The position numbers and the translations under genes were made by a program. Under the pieces are notes generated by a model, which worked only from the letters and a program-made list of their open reading frames with translations, made no database searches and was not told the DNA's origin. Source: Neodiprion pinetum (taxonomy: Eukaryota > Arthropoda > Insecta > Hymenoptera > Diprionidae). From it: a stretch of DNA of 64,000 bases. The stretch's first letter is position 1. Each line of letters opens with the position of its first letter. The stretch spans positions 30,945,922 through 31,009,921 of the forward strand of contig NC_060232.1 of NCBI RefSeq assembly GCF_021155775.2, read 5' to 3'. Below are positions 53,201 through 64,000 of this stretch, piece by piece.

Positions 53201-54611
53201 GACTGTGAATTCTGACCCGTTCCCGTACAGGTGATTCATAGATGATAGTACAATCAACGATGCAATTACTTCGGGGTGAAAATTTTGCATGGGGACCGGG
53301 TCTTATTTATTTTAACAAGCATATTTAAAAACGCGTACAATGGAGTTATGCTAAGCCTTATTAACTGGGTTCAAGGTAGTAGACATTTGTTCATGCCAAA
53401 GATTCCAGGAATTTTCATGCGGCATGAAATCGGTGTAAGAACTCGTTCTGTGTACGGGCATATTTTAATATCCGCACATGGATAATTCCAGCTCAACTCA
53501 ATCACAATTAAAACAGTTATTGCTTCGTTTATGACACCAATCGTTATAAAAATCTGTAATTCACTTCACCTTTTCGAGACATCCATGTGGCATACGTTTA
53601 TACTCTTCGGAAGATATCAATTAATACTACTTCCCAGACAAATACTCGTCTACTTTAGTCGTGCTTCGGCTCGAGTACTTTACGAGTTCTTCCACCGAAG
53701 GGGATAGAGTTTTGCAAAACTGGGAAAATATATGCCTTACAGATACTTGCTGCAATGTGTCTCGGTAGCATCCTCATTGTTGAGTCATGTCGTTTGTCTT
53801 CCAGGACAAACTTTCGATAACCAAATATGGAGAATTAAAAACATAAAAGAGTTTACCTCGTAGATTTCGGGAAATTAATTGCATTCTCTTACACCAATGA
53901 TTTCAAAATTCTTTCAACCTAGATAGAAATACGTACCTAAAGAGACGACGCAGCTAAATTGAGATTAGTGAACTTCACCCATATTGTTAATATTATTTGT
54001 CGATTCTATTTTTAAATAAATAACTTAAATCAATAAGTTGTCTTTCGTTTATAATACTTTTTTATAATACTTACGATTGCAGCTAAGAACTAAGGCGATG
54101 CGCAACTCCCGGAACAATAATCAGCATCTACGGGAACTACATATGATTGATTTAAGTTATTTACTTCAAAATATAATCGACAAATAAACTTAACAATCTC
54201 GGTGATGTTCGCGAATCTTTATTTCACTATTGAATTATTTACCAATTTAATTGTCATTGCAGATCCACAACTGGCACAAGTGTACTGAAGTATTGCGGGC
54301 ATAACTTACGTGGATGCTTCCAAGTTGAAGGGCAGGAGTTTTGTCTTGAGCCGAATTTACAAAATTCGGACGCGTAAGTTGTGAAAATTCTTCTGACCCT
54401 CGGTTTATTTCAATTACTTCCAGACCAAAATCGTGTCTAGCCTAGAGACTGTCTGTGTAATCCTTGAATATGAATCATTGCAAGAAAGCAGCGGTCTCGT
54501 GCTTGGTATAAAGTGATAGAGCATTTATTGAATAAATAAATAAGACCTTGGTAAAATAAGGGGATAGGGGAATAAGGGTCCATTTTGGCAATAATATTCC
54601 AAGACAAGAGA
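50238..54611. other. 4.4-kb intergenic region, no recognised gene
   Basis: AT-rich intergenic sequence with poly-A runs (for example about 50600), an AT-dinucleotide tract (52016-52125) and several chance frames below 110 codons. A piece near 51725-51960 has the look of dispersed repeat sequence (GGTAGAGACC at one end, GGTCTCTATAC at the other) but is too diverged to delimit. No RNA gene seen. Confidence 0.4.
52016..52125. repeat. AT-rich TATATAGTATA tract
   Basis: Imperfect repeats of TATA/GTATATA units over about 110 bp, low complexity. They generate an artificial Tyr/Ile-rich open frame on the minus strand. Confidence 0.7.
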
Positions 54612-54619
54612 TGCGAGAG
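54612..54619. repeat. Target site duplication, left copy
   Basis: TGCGAGAG directly before the transposon's left terminal repeat, identical to 61235-61242. Confidence 0.9.
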
Positions 54620-54636
54620 CGAGGGGTTTATCACTC

Positions 54637-54904
54637 ATGTAATAGTTGGGACAGCTGCAAATGTAATGTCCATGCAATGGTATGTAATCTCAGTACAATA
54701 CCATGAAATATTCGTGTAATATCATGCAATAGTAGTGTAACGCCGTGTAATACTGTGCGATAGTTATGTAATACCCTGTAATAGTCATGCAATATCATGC
54801 AAATACCATGTAATAGTCGTGTAATATTATGTAATGGTGGTTGCAATAGTCATGAAATACCATGAAATACCTGTGTAATACAGCATGTAATAGTCATGTA
54901 ATAC
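54637..54904 (+). repeat. Left subterminal ATGTAATA/ATGCAATA array
   Basis: Roughly twenty degenerate units with the core (A)TG(T/C)(A)AATA followed by a variable GTC, CC or TC spacer, at irregular spacing of about 10-17 bp. All are in the plus orientation. In many DNA transposons, subterminal repeat clusters bind transposase; that role is inferred here. Confidence 0.8.
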
Positions 54905-54934
54905 CTGCGCGCGCAGTACCAAGCGCATGCGCTT
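54905..54934. promoter_or_regulatory. Tandem GC palindromes with NRF-1/Ewg-like site
   Basis: CTGCGCGCGCAG (54905-54916) and AAGCGCATGCGCTT (54921-54934) are both perfect palindromes, four bases apart, in otherwise AT-rich DNA. The second contains GCGCATGCGC, the consensus for NRF-1 (Erect wing in insects). They lie just upstream of the probable transposase 5' exon and so probably form part of its promoter. No TATA box is obvious. Confidence 0.55.
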
Positions 54935-55645
54935 TACAGTGTTTACCGGATTCGTGACATAACCTTGAAATTCGTATTGGCAACTGTTTGTATAACCTAT
55001 GGACCGTTATTTCTCGACTTGATTGTGTGAGTCTGCCGGCTACAACACGTGAATGACGGAAAGGTACGTACTTAATTTAATCTGTCGCTTAGATCTGGCA
55101 AATATTCAATTATTTCTTGCTGACCTGTACAAAAGTTACAGGCAATTGAATTTCAGCGGTTTTTGTTATATAAATATAAGTAAATATACCTTAGCATGGG
55201 TGACGTGATATTGTTGTAATTTCCGATCCGTTGTATTGCTTCTAAGTTTGCGTCAATCCAAGAGAAAAGAAAGAATATGACCTAATTTTTTTACCACCTA
55301 CCAATTTATGAAATGAAAAATAAAAGAAAAATCCTAACTGTCGCATAGTGCAGGACAGAATCATCTACAAGTGCTCAAAAATTGTGACACACTATCAATT
55401 ATTTCAATTAAATTCCAAATAGATTCAATAATTATGCGTTTTTCAATTGACTTCATGAAAACATACGATTTCGTTGAAAGTTCTAAGAAATCAGATCTCT
55501 ATCAGTTTGTCCTGGTTCCTTACTCATTGTTCATTCCAGAAGTGTCACAAATTGTACTATATTTTGGAATCAATCACTCTAGTTGACATTCACAATGTCA
55601 GCAGGTAACTGTGATGTTTGATCTAAAACTAGCTTGGAGTTAGGC

Positions 55646-58600
55646 ATGGAGGAATCAGCGAGCAAGGCAGAAAAGGAGAGTATGGCGAAGACCATCGCTG
55701 GAAATGTTAAAGAACAAAAGTTTTGGGTCGTAATTAGGAAGGAACTTGGAGTTGATCCACCGTTGTACCTGAAGCATCTCCTCACCTGTCTGGGTTTCGA
55801 TTCAGCGGCCGCTCTGAAAAACCTTTCAAGCGAAGCCTTTCTAGAAATGGAGAAATTTGCCCAAACTGACATGCTGGGATTGTTAGGCGAAGATGGTTAC
55901 ACAAAATCAGACTTCTTCGGTATCTACAGTAATACACCTGAACAATTCCGCATACTACGAGGACATAGGTTTTGCCTCTTCGAAATTCAGAAGTATATTA
56001 TAGAAAAGGGGTTGAACCATTTTGCTACGGCCGAACAGGATATTAATGAAAAATTAACTAACATCAAAGCAAAAAAAGAAACCAAGGAAACGCTAAAAGC
56101 TGTATCGGGAAAAAAATCAGATCCACAGTCACGAAAATCACAGGACTTATTGAGTGAAGAAGATCAATTATACATGCTCATTAAAAATTGGTTTTCTAAG
56201 CAACCAGATGGTGAAGAAACCTTCAAAGATTATTTAGAAAGCCCTAAAAATCGGTATATAGAGGTATCTGTCAAAGAAGACGTTGACGAAGAAATTACCT
56301 ATTCGGGGAAAATATCGTGTTGCCTGTGTAAAACTAAAATTACCGCGCATAAAGCCGAATACGGGAAATCAGTACCGAGGAAAACTCGTTGGGTATGTCA
56401 AAATTTTATGAAGCACGTAAAGGAAAAACATTTGACTTTGAACCCTGTGGAAAATTCGAAGGAAAATTTATTTCCTCGCAAGCATAACAATAGCAATAAA
56501 ATTGATACAAAATCGGGTCAGGCGGAAAAAAATACAGCAAATGTTCTCAAAAACGTCGTCGCTAACACTACAGCTTTTACTTCTAGTTGTAAAAAGGTTC
56601 AACCCGAGGTTCAACCACTTATTACGGATGTATTCGATAAAGGCACCAATGACAATGATAACTGGAATACAAATGCTAGTTTGAGCGACAGTATCGCAAA
56701 CAAGAACCAGAAGCTCGGCCAAAATTTACCAAGAATTATCGAAGACGTGAAATTAGTCACACCCGTTGAAATAAGAAGGGATATTATTAAAATTGAAAAA
56801 AGCAGGGGAAAAAGGCATATTACTAGAGAAATTGAGAGTGATGACGAAACGGAAGCGAAACCTACTAAACGGTCGAAAAATCGAATTGAAAGCGATGAAG
56901 AACTCGAAGTATCTGCACGTGACAAGCCAAATGATGAATCGGATGTTAGATCACAAGCTGTGATAGTTGAAAGTACAAATGATGAGTTACAGGGGGAATT
57001 CAACCTCGGAATAATGTAAAAGGGGTTCTTTGTTCCGAGAAAATTCTATCAACCCCATTGACTAGTAATACCAAAAATACTAAGACTATAGATACAAAAA
57101 GTTCCGACTGTGAAAAAAAAATTAAAAAAGATCTAAGAACTAGAAGTGACAAATCCTACCGACAAAGAGTGAAGAGTATTACTACAGAGAGAACGATTCC
57201 ATATTATTTTCCAACATTGAACGAAATGGAATTGCTGTTGAAATATAATGCAGAATTAAAGGATTGCGTGAAAAATTTATTAGCACAATCGGCATCGAAA
57301 AAATTAACGAAGTCTTGTCCAACAGTCAATGAAAACAGTAAAAGTAACTTGTTAGTACGAAAATTGATGAGAATTTCTGACAAACAAAGTCAGGCCGAAT
57401 CTTGCGGGAACAGATACGATTGCACAGTGAAAAAGTTTGCATCGTATATTTTCATGATTGGTGGAAGATTGTCGTACGAAACGTTATGCGCGAACTTGCC
57501 TCTACCATCCCCCTCATCTGTCAGTCGGTATTTGTTAGAAAACGGACCAGACATCATTGAAGGGCAGCTTCGATTGCAGGAATTGAAAAATTACTTAATC
57601 AAGGCCGACCTGCCTCTAGTCATATGGGTAAGCGAAGATGCGACGCGTATTACTGGCACCGTGCAATATGACCCAAAAACTAACCAATTAATTGGGTTGG
57701 TATTACCAACAGATAAAAATGGAATGCCTAAGTGCAAATCTTTCATGGCAACGTCACCAAAAGTAATGGAAGAAACGATGCAAAATATTCCAATTGCTTC
57801 TTTGGCGTACACAATTATGGCACAGCCTTTACAAAAAAATGCGGCGTCATTTTGTCTGTGCATATTTGGAACCGACAATAAATTCACAGCCGAACACGTG
57901 CTTAACAGATTCCAATTTATTTACGAACAATGTCAGCAATTCGGAATAAGAGTATTAGGATTTTCTTCGGATGGTGATCCAAGATTGTTAAAAGCGATGA
58001 GGATTGAAAGCCAAATAGGTATTTCGAATCTTGATTTACTCTTTGGTAAAGAAAATTGGACATGGTTCAACAGTGAATTTTGCAGTGAGTACTTTGTTTG
58101 CCAGGATACTGTACACATTGGTACAAAGCTAAGAAATCGCTTCATCAAAAACTCAATTGTTCTGCCGATGGGAAACAATATAGCGACTGTTAGTCACCTG
58201 AAACTATTGATACAGTCACAATCTAAAGACAAACACCAGATAACTTATTCTGACTTGGACCCAAAGGATAAAATGAATTTCCCTTCTGTTCAAAAAATAT
58301 GTCAAGAAAATGTCAGAAAATTACTCAATGATACAGTACCTGGCAGCGAAGGAACATGTCAGTATTTGAAAATACTACATAACACCGTAGTTTCATACAT
58401 CGATTCTGAATTAACGCCGTTGGAAAGAATATTTAGCATCTGGTATTCTGTGTTTTGTTTAAGGATGTGGCGTGCATGGATTTCGGCAAATGACAGTTAC
58501 ACTTTGGGCAAAAATTTTATAACTTCCAACTGTTACACATGCATTGAAATAAATGCTCATACGCTTATTGACGTCATCATACGCCTGAGAGATTCGGACC

Positions 58601-60595
58601 AACCAGAACTCTTCCTGCCATCTTTATATAGTAGTCAACCATGTGAAAGCTTTTTCCGACAAGTCCGTTCAATGTCATCCACGTACTCGACTATTGTCAA
58701 CTGCAGCATGATGGACATCATTCATCGTCTCAATAGAATTCAAGTACAAAATGAAATCATCATCGAAGAGTCAGAAAATATTATATTTCCAAGATTTAGG
58801 GAGAGAAAAAGTGTAATCAATGTCAACACATATCCACTACCTTCTAATCAAGAAATACAGAAAACCGTTGAAGACGCGAAATGTCGAGCTATTGAAGATC
58901 TCGGGAACCTTGGTATATTTTTCAACAATATCTTATGTACACTGCCTTTTTCTGCAAAGTCTATTCAACTAGACTCAGACGACGAATCTGACAGCGAAGA
59001 AATCAGCGAGGAAACGGAGAGCGCAAATGAAGACACTATATCTGCAGAACTTGAACATGATATGATTACGTTGCAGTCTGTAACAGGAACTTTGGAACTC
59101 AAAAATTACTCCACCCAAACAGTTCAACTAAATGAAACGAGTCCATTTGCAGTCGTGCGTGATTCGTCGCAAGCCGAATACGTCGTTAGAAAATCGTCCA
59201 TTTGTTGGCTGCTTAATAAAACCAAGCACCGTTTAAGTAGCGACAGACTTCAGAGAGTACGAGAAATCGAACTGCCGCATTTGTCCAAGAAGGTACTTAT
59301 TAGCTTGATATTAACTCTTCCTAAATAAGTAATGAATATCTTTCCTTATGACCCAGACTCATTAAAATACTGCGGAAAATGTCCTACCTACACCTAGAAA
59401 AAAAATATAATGCAGCATTATTCTATGGTAAATGTATAACCCCAACGAATAGAGTTGTATAATTTATGCGGCAATTGGTTGAGATTCTAAATTTTTAGGA
59501 GGTTGAAGTTCGTAACGTTAACGAGACGATACAATTTGAAGAAAATCGCCATTTTGCAACTTTAGAATTTTTTAGAAATGCAGTAATCAATAAATAGTGG
59601 CTTGAATCAAGCAAAGTCAACCCACATCAGAACTACAGCCTCTGTAAAGCAATTACGAAGTTGAAAAACATAGTTTTTTTTCAAATAATGTGTCGTTACG
59701 TTAACGTTACGAACTTCAACCTCATAAATTTTTTAGATTCCATCATTGGCACATCCTGTCGTTGTGATGACTACAAAAAGTGTTAATTTTCAACTTCTTG
59801 GTTCTCCGTATAATGTTATTGTTTTTCTAGGAATCAGCTACTAGATCAAATACTGTCGAAGAGAATCCGGAAATAAGTATAGGGACATGGATGCTTTTTA
59901 GAGAAGACACTGAGGCAGAAACGAAATACAGAGTAGGCCTTGTTCTTGGATTCGTCTATCTAACTGGAAAAACAGACCCACAAAGAGAATACTCCAGATT
60001 AAGCGCTGACGTCAATAATGAAAGTATTGGCGTACTATGTACCTGGTATAGATTAATAAGTTCTAGTCTCCGTCCGGCACCAGTGGGGTCACATGATTAC
60101 AAATGCATTTCTGGATATATGCGAACTTTACCAACACCACAGATAGTTGATGGGCATATTTTTTATTCGGATTTAGTTTTGAAACTAATCCTCGAGATTA
60201 TTCCTACAACTTCACTCCAAGGTAATACTGCTGTGAAAAAATTTCATTTGAAATCATTGCACGTCTGGTTACAACGTTTTGAATTTTCAGGTAAAGATGC
60301 AAATATCGGAAATTTTGTGCTGATCGAATTTCTCACCAAAAAAACCAAAAAATACTACATCGGCGTTGTTAAAAGTATCCAATCAAGAGACAGAGATTGC
60401 GAGGAAGATTATGAAGTCAAATTCATGCGAAAAGTGACGAATTCGTCGAGCTCCATATTCGTTTTTCCAGATGTGGACGATACAAGTTATGTAACAGGAG
60501 ATCAAATAAAGCTAATTCTGAGCAACCCGAAAATTGACCGAAGACGTCATCATGTATTCAGTGATTCTGATTTGTTAGAGTACGCTGTGATTTAA
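55646..60595 (+). CDS. Transposase-like protein of the 54620-61234 element
   Basis: Exons 55646-57015, 57066-59292 and 59831-60595 join in phase to about 1453 aa with no stop. An upstream exon 55053-55063 (MTE, then donor gtacgt) could join at 55633 in frame and supply the true start. The N-terminus (about 30-130) resembles a helical, SAM-like segment (YLKHLLTCLGFDSAAAL). A zinc finger follows at about 225-262 (CCLC, then HVKEKH). The core in exon 2 has SEDATRI (about 645), GFSSDGDPRLL (about 758), QDTVHIGTKLRNR (about 803) and SQPCESFFRQVRS (about 981), a plausible Asp-Asp-Glu set in which DTVH-KLRN recalls the D-PH-IK--RN motif of P/THAP9 transposases. An acidic linker follows. Exon 3 is a separate domain (FVLIEFLTKKTKKYYIGVV, FVFPDVDD). 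Intron 1 is only 50 bp; intron 2 carries a MITE. No THAP domain seen. Confidence 0.85.
57016..57065 (+). other. 50-bp intron (or frame break) in transposase gene
   Basis: The frame of exon 1 closes at 57017-57019 and the next frame opens downstream. A gtaaaa donor at 57016 and a cattgactag acceptor ending at 57065 restore phase exactly (AT|T) with no stop. At 50 bp the intron is near the lower size limit for insects, so a split into two separate proteins is the main alternative. Confidence 0.55.
59484..59740. repeat. MITE nested in the transposase intron
   Basis: A perfect 25-bp inverted repeat, 59499-59523 against 59699-59723 (outer part GAGGTTGAAGTTCGTAACGT), with a weaker match extending about 14 bp outward on each side. 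The interior (AAAATCGCCATTTTGCAA, then TTTAGAATTTTTTAG) matches the copy at 14.5 kb, so this is a real dispersed family. About 255 bp, non-coding, entirely within the intron 59293-59830. Confidence 0.75.
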
Positions 60596-60808
60596 AAGTT
60601 AATTGAAGATCGTCTCAATTGCTAAAAAATATATATAATTATGTATCGTTAACCTCTCCAGAGTACTATTAGCATAAATATACAGAGAATATTATTATAA
60701 TATATAAATTATGGTTGCGTTGAATTATTCTTTACTATATTTAAAGGTTGATTTGCAAATTTTATTATGAAATTTAGAGGGTAAAAGAGGTTATAAAAAA
60801 ATAGTTGC

Positions 60809-60814
60809 AATAAA
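60809..60814 (+). terminator. Transposase polyadenylation signal
   Basis: AATAAA 214 bp after the transposase stop codon and upstream of the right subterminal array, so a transcript could end within the element. Confidence 0.5.
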
Positions 60815-60942
60815 CTATTTAATGTAATTCAAGCAAGACTTCAGGGATGCAATTAATGACAGTGAGACAAAAACCATTGTTAATAGGTATACTGAGAAAT
60901 ACTCATCTTACAGTAATATAATGTGTATCTATATAAATATAT

Positions 60943-61197
60943 AATAGTCATGTAATAGTCTTGTAATAGTTGTATAATTAGTATGCAATAGTCATGCAAT
61001 GGTCATGTAATTCATGTAATACTATGTGTAATACATATGCAATACGTATGTAATACTTGTGCACTATCTGTGGAATACGTGCAATACTTATGGGATACTT
61101 ATGCAATACATGCAATACTATTGTAATCCCTATGCCATACATGTAATACCAGTGTAATAACTATGTAATATGTGAAATACATATGCAATGGTGTCAT
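60943..61197 (+). repeat. Right subterminal ATGTAATA/ATGCAATA array
   Basis: The same degenerate units as the left array (ATGTAATAGTC, ATGCAATAGTC, ATGTAATACT), again on the plus strand, so the two arrays are direct rather than inverted relative to each other. A TTGGGACAG word lies between each array and its terminal repeat region (54646-54654 and 61200-61208), also in direct orientation. Confidence 0.8.
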
Positions 61198-61234
61198 ACT
61201 TGGGACAGTCATTATGAGAGTGGTAAGCCCCTCG

Positions 61235-61242
61235 TGCGAGAG
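61235..61242. repeat. Target site duplication, right copy
   Basis: TGCGAGAG directly after the right terminal repeat, identical to 54612-54619. Confidence 0.9.
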
Positions 61243-64000
61243 CGTCAGCTGGGCATCGTCAGTCCGAGATTGTAAACTCAGGTCAAGTGCATCTCGTTGC
61301 TATATCGGCCATGACTCAACGTGCCCGGACAAGGCCATCCGAGCAATAGATCAGCGAAATAGTTTCCATCGTCATACTTTATAAATATACCAGAAAATTT
61401 AAAACGTAACATTTACATTTTTCGGGTTTGAAGAAGTTTTTTCTTTTTATTGGAGAAAAATGAACGCGGACAGCTTTTCCTTGTTTTTAAGTATCTTAAC
61501 TGATAGTGCATATCTTGCCTCGTTATTTCCATCTATTTTTACTCATTGTTGTATCTGATAATGCGACTGCTATAATGGCATACACTTCTTGTTACACAAG
61601 GTGTAAGAGTAATGTCTTGTTAACTGATGCGTATATACGATATGTTTTGCGTAGAAAATCTTATATTAAAATATTTTTAAGTGTAAATAGTTGTAAGAAA
61701 CATAGTTTATCTGATGAAACTGGAAATAGTTCTCACATTCATCTGCCGTTGCTACTGAAACACGAAATTTAGGCACGAAATGAATACATATATATTATGT
61801 ACAAGTATAAGTAACATCGTGCACGGGCCTTTCCTGTTACGATATAGTGAATGATAATAATTGCAATAAGTACAGTATTTCAGCTGTTGTCGTTTCTTGG
61901 AACTGGTTTCAAACTGGTCTGAAACGATCCCAAAGTTGTTTAATTCCTTTTATACAAAAGTCAGCCAAGCATAACCATGTTTGCCTCAATTACCTGCAAT
62001 GTATAATATTTACCATCGTTTCGAGTAACTGTTACCACCTATAATTAAAAATTAGCTATCACGATTTACAGTGCCAGATTATCTTTCAATTGGACGGAAT
62101 GAAAATATACTCGCAGAGTGACAATACTTTTTCATCGGGAAATATCCCGTGTACGTCATAACGCTCGCGATTCATATATACTACGTTGCGTTCTTCTATA
62201 TATAGAGACTTCTGAAGAATACTCACAGCCGGGGTTGCCGCGAAGACGAGTTTACACCTTATATGATTATCAATGCGTAATAATCGAGAAACGGAAAATC
62301 CTTTGATGCCGTATTCAAATTTTCTTCACTACATCTCCAGCGGATCTCACGTCTTGTATCATAGAGTTCCAACAACGTCCAATATCTTGAAGGCTTTTCA
62401 AAGACGCGCAAAGCGGATGTGTTATGTAGGTTGACATTTTTAATGTAATTATTTACGTTTTATTTCATCGAAAAAATCTAAAGTGGTCGCACCATTATAC
62501 AGACCGGTTTTTTCACCTTCAGACAACTTTGGCCGATAACGTCGCGTCGGCTTAATCATCGCACATGCAGCTTCTTTCTCATTATACAGCCTGAAGCAGA
62601 TTAGACTATTTGGTTGTACTGGACGCACGTGGAAATTATTGTTAATTTTCATTTATTTATTTATTTATTTTCGAAACGTCTTAACTATACCTTTTGATTC
62701 GTGAATCGCATTACGCAGCGGTGACGGAATTTTTCTCGGAACTCTCTGTGTAGACTGATCTGAAACCAATGTGGATTTTTCAAAGTGGCGAACAGTGAGC
62801 GCACGCTAATTTCGAATCAAGAATATTTAAAACATAGTGTAGAAGCAGGTCTACTTTGAAAAAAAAAATTAAAACCGGAAAAAGCCATTTTGCTGAATAT
62901 TTCACTGCAGAATAATTAACCCCTTGAGTATCAGTGACGCATGTACGAGGAAATAAAAAGTCGTTCCTCTTTGCTCTATGACACATGTGTGCATCGCGAA
63001 AAAACATGTTTATGGGGCTTTTTAAGCCATCTGTATCTGCGCGGCTATGACCGTTACCATTTTTAATTTTATTCACCTTCTAGTATGTTGCAAGTAGGTC
63101 GTTCCGAAAAAAAAACACGCTTCGCAAAATATTTGATTCAAATAAAACAAGTTTTGTAGAAATCAACCAATTAGTGAAATCACTGTTAACTATAATTACC
63201 ATTATTGAATTAATTAATAGTCTCCTTGAAAAAATTAAAATTTTGCGACCAGAGCGATGATGGGCGTGCTCTAAGTTTGGGGATATAAGTAAATCTCTTG
63301 ACAAAGTTCAAGGGGTAGAAAAGATCAGTAAAATGAGACAAATCTTCAGCGTAAGAATTTTAATTAGATCGTATTTTCTTTAAACTAAATTCACAGCCAA
63401 TTCCGCTTTGAACGCAAAATTTTTACTTCCTCGTAAGGAATTTACGGTATAAATCTCAGCAGAATTAATTATAGCCATAAATAATGATTTCGACGACGGC
63501 GCTATTACTAAAAGAGACCATCTTTTTTCTTAATCAAAACTTTGCGAATCGCTGTTTTTGTCGGGCGCTGTAACATACCAAGGCACGTATAATATTGACA
63601 ATGGTGAGACTCATGGATAGGTTGAGATGTTCCCAAATGTTCCATACATTCTTTATTTTTTCTTGGTTAATAAATTCGACTAATTTTACATTATATATTT
63701 CAACAAACTAAAGTAGCTAATGAATTCCCAGTAAAACCTGTTCACCGAAATAGAATTATTAATGGATCTCAAAATAAATAACTTAAAAGTCTGGATATAT
63801 TGTTGTTTTATTTATATTAAGAACTTAAAAGTCTGGAAATATCTTTCGATACAACTTGGTAACGTGCACTCTCACTTTGTCACTCCAAAAATTTCTCGTT
63901 CAGATTTTTACATTTTATTTTGAGCCCAAGTTAGAAAATCCAACCGCCTCAACTTTGTGGAGAGGCAGAGTTTAGCTGTACGCTACGATCTTCGAAACAT
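61243..64000. other. Right flank, no recognised gene
   Basis: AT-rich sequence with chance open frames (61506-61772, 62449-62652, 62780-63076) showing no domain I recognise. An ATTT tetranucleotide run is at 62652-62671. The window ends without a gene boundary. Confidence 0.4.

Larger units (their letters stand above)
54620..61234 (+). mobile_element. Complete autonomous-looking DNA transposon, 6615 bp
   Basis: The left end CGAGGGGTTTATCACTC (54620-54636) is inverted at the right end (61218-61234; read outward CGAGGGGCTTACCACTC), 15 of 17 matching. An identical 8-bp duplication flanks both ends, so this is a cut-and-paste insertion with both ends preserved. Inside each end lies a degenerate ATGTAATA/ATGCAATA array of about 250 bp. 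A GC-palindromic promoter region follows at left, then a spliced transposase gene on plus, then an AATAAA at 60809-60814. A MITE is nested in the last intron. The 8-bp duplication is shared by hAT, P and KDZ elements. The CGAGGGG ends do not look like hAT termini, and I cannot assign the element to a named superfamily. The open gene and exact duplication suggest recent activity. Confidence 0.9.

Noticed and set aside
54637..54904. CRISPR-like or satellite array
   Set aside because: Units are degenerate, without regular spacers, and the same motif recurs just inside the other transposon end, so it belongs to the element's subterminal structure.
57001..57070. Frameshift mutation in a dying transposase
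   Set aside because: A phase-restoring GT-AG pair exists exactly here and the remaining roughly 1450 codons have no stop, so decay is less likely than an intron, though RNA evidence is lacking.
62449..62652. 67-codon minus-strand frame with a fairly protein-like composition
   Set aside because: No recognisable family, adjacent to a simple ATTT repeat and without neighbours; insufficient support.

Overview
The window is eukaryotic nuclear DNA, AT-rich, with intron-split genes carrying GT-AG junctions. Protein content (UBA2, KAT14, YTHDC1, spinophilin/neurabin, a PDGF/VEGF-type factor, the cilium factor DNAAF4) and compact introns fit an insect. A hymenopteran is my best guess, but nothing here proves the order. 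All exon limits were read by eye from splice signals, reading phase and protein conservation.

Layout: KAT14 (minus, 1340-4062) and UBA2 (plus, 4515-8731) are divergent, with 452 bp between their start codons. A long coiled-coil gene, possibly a synaptonemal-complex SYCP1-like protein (minus, 9688-13986), converges on UBA2. Next on minus come a Golgi carbohydrate sulfotransferase (15036-16498) and the nuclear m6A reader YTHDC1 (17675-21171). Spinophilin/neurabin (plus, coding 27292-39860, about 2046 aa) is head-to-head with YTHDC1. DNAAF4/DYX1C1 (plus, 44255-46921) and a small secreted PDGF/VEGF-like factor (minus, 48047-50089) converge. From 50 kb to the end I recognise no host gene.

The most interesting object is a complete DNA transposon at 54620-61234 (6615 bp). 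It is bounded by a perfect 8-bp target duplication (TGCGAGAG on both sides) and 17-bp terminal inverted repeats beginning CGAGGGG. Just inside each end is a degenerate array of ATGTAATA/ATGCAATA-type repeats, in the same orientation at both ends. Between them is an uninterrupted spliced gene of about 1453 codons with a C2H2/BED-like finger, a DDE-type core and a separate C-terminal domain. Its promoter region has two GC-rich palindromes, one matching the NRF-1/Ewg site. The catalytic layout and 8-bp duplication recall the P/THAP9 class, but the termini, arrays and domain set are not ones I can assign to a named superfamily.

Smaller repeats, all non-coding: a 494-bp near-complete palindrome with TA flanks in a YTHDC1 intron; a 715-bp element with CAGGCT termini in the PVF intron; two copies of one MITE family, at 14.5 kb and nested in a transposase intron at 59.5 kb; and a short inverted repeat upstream of spinophilin.
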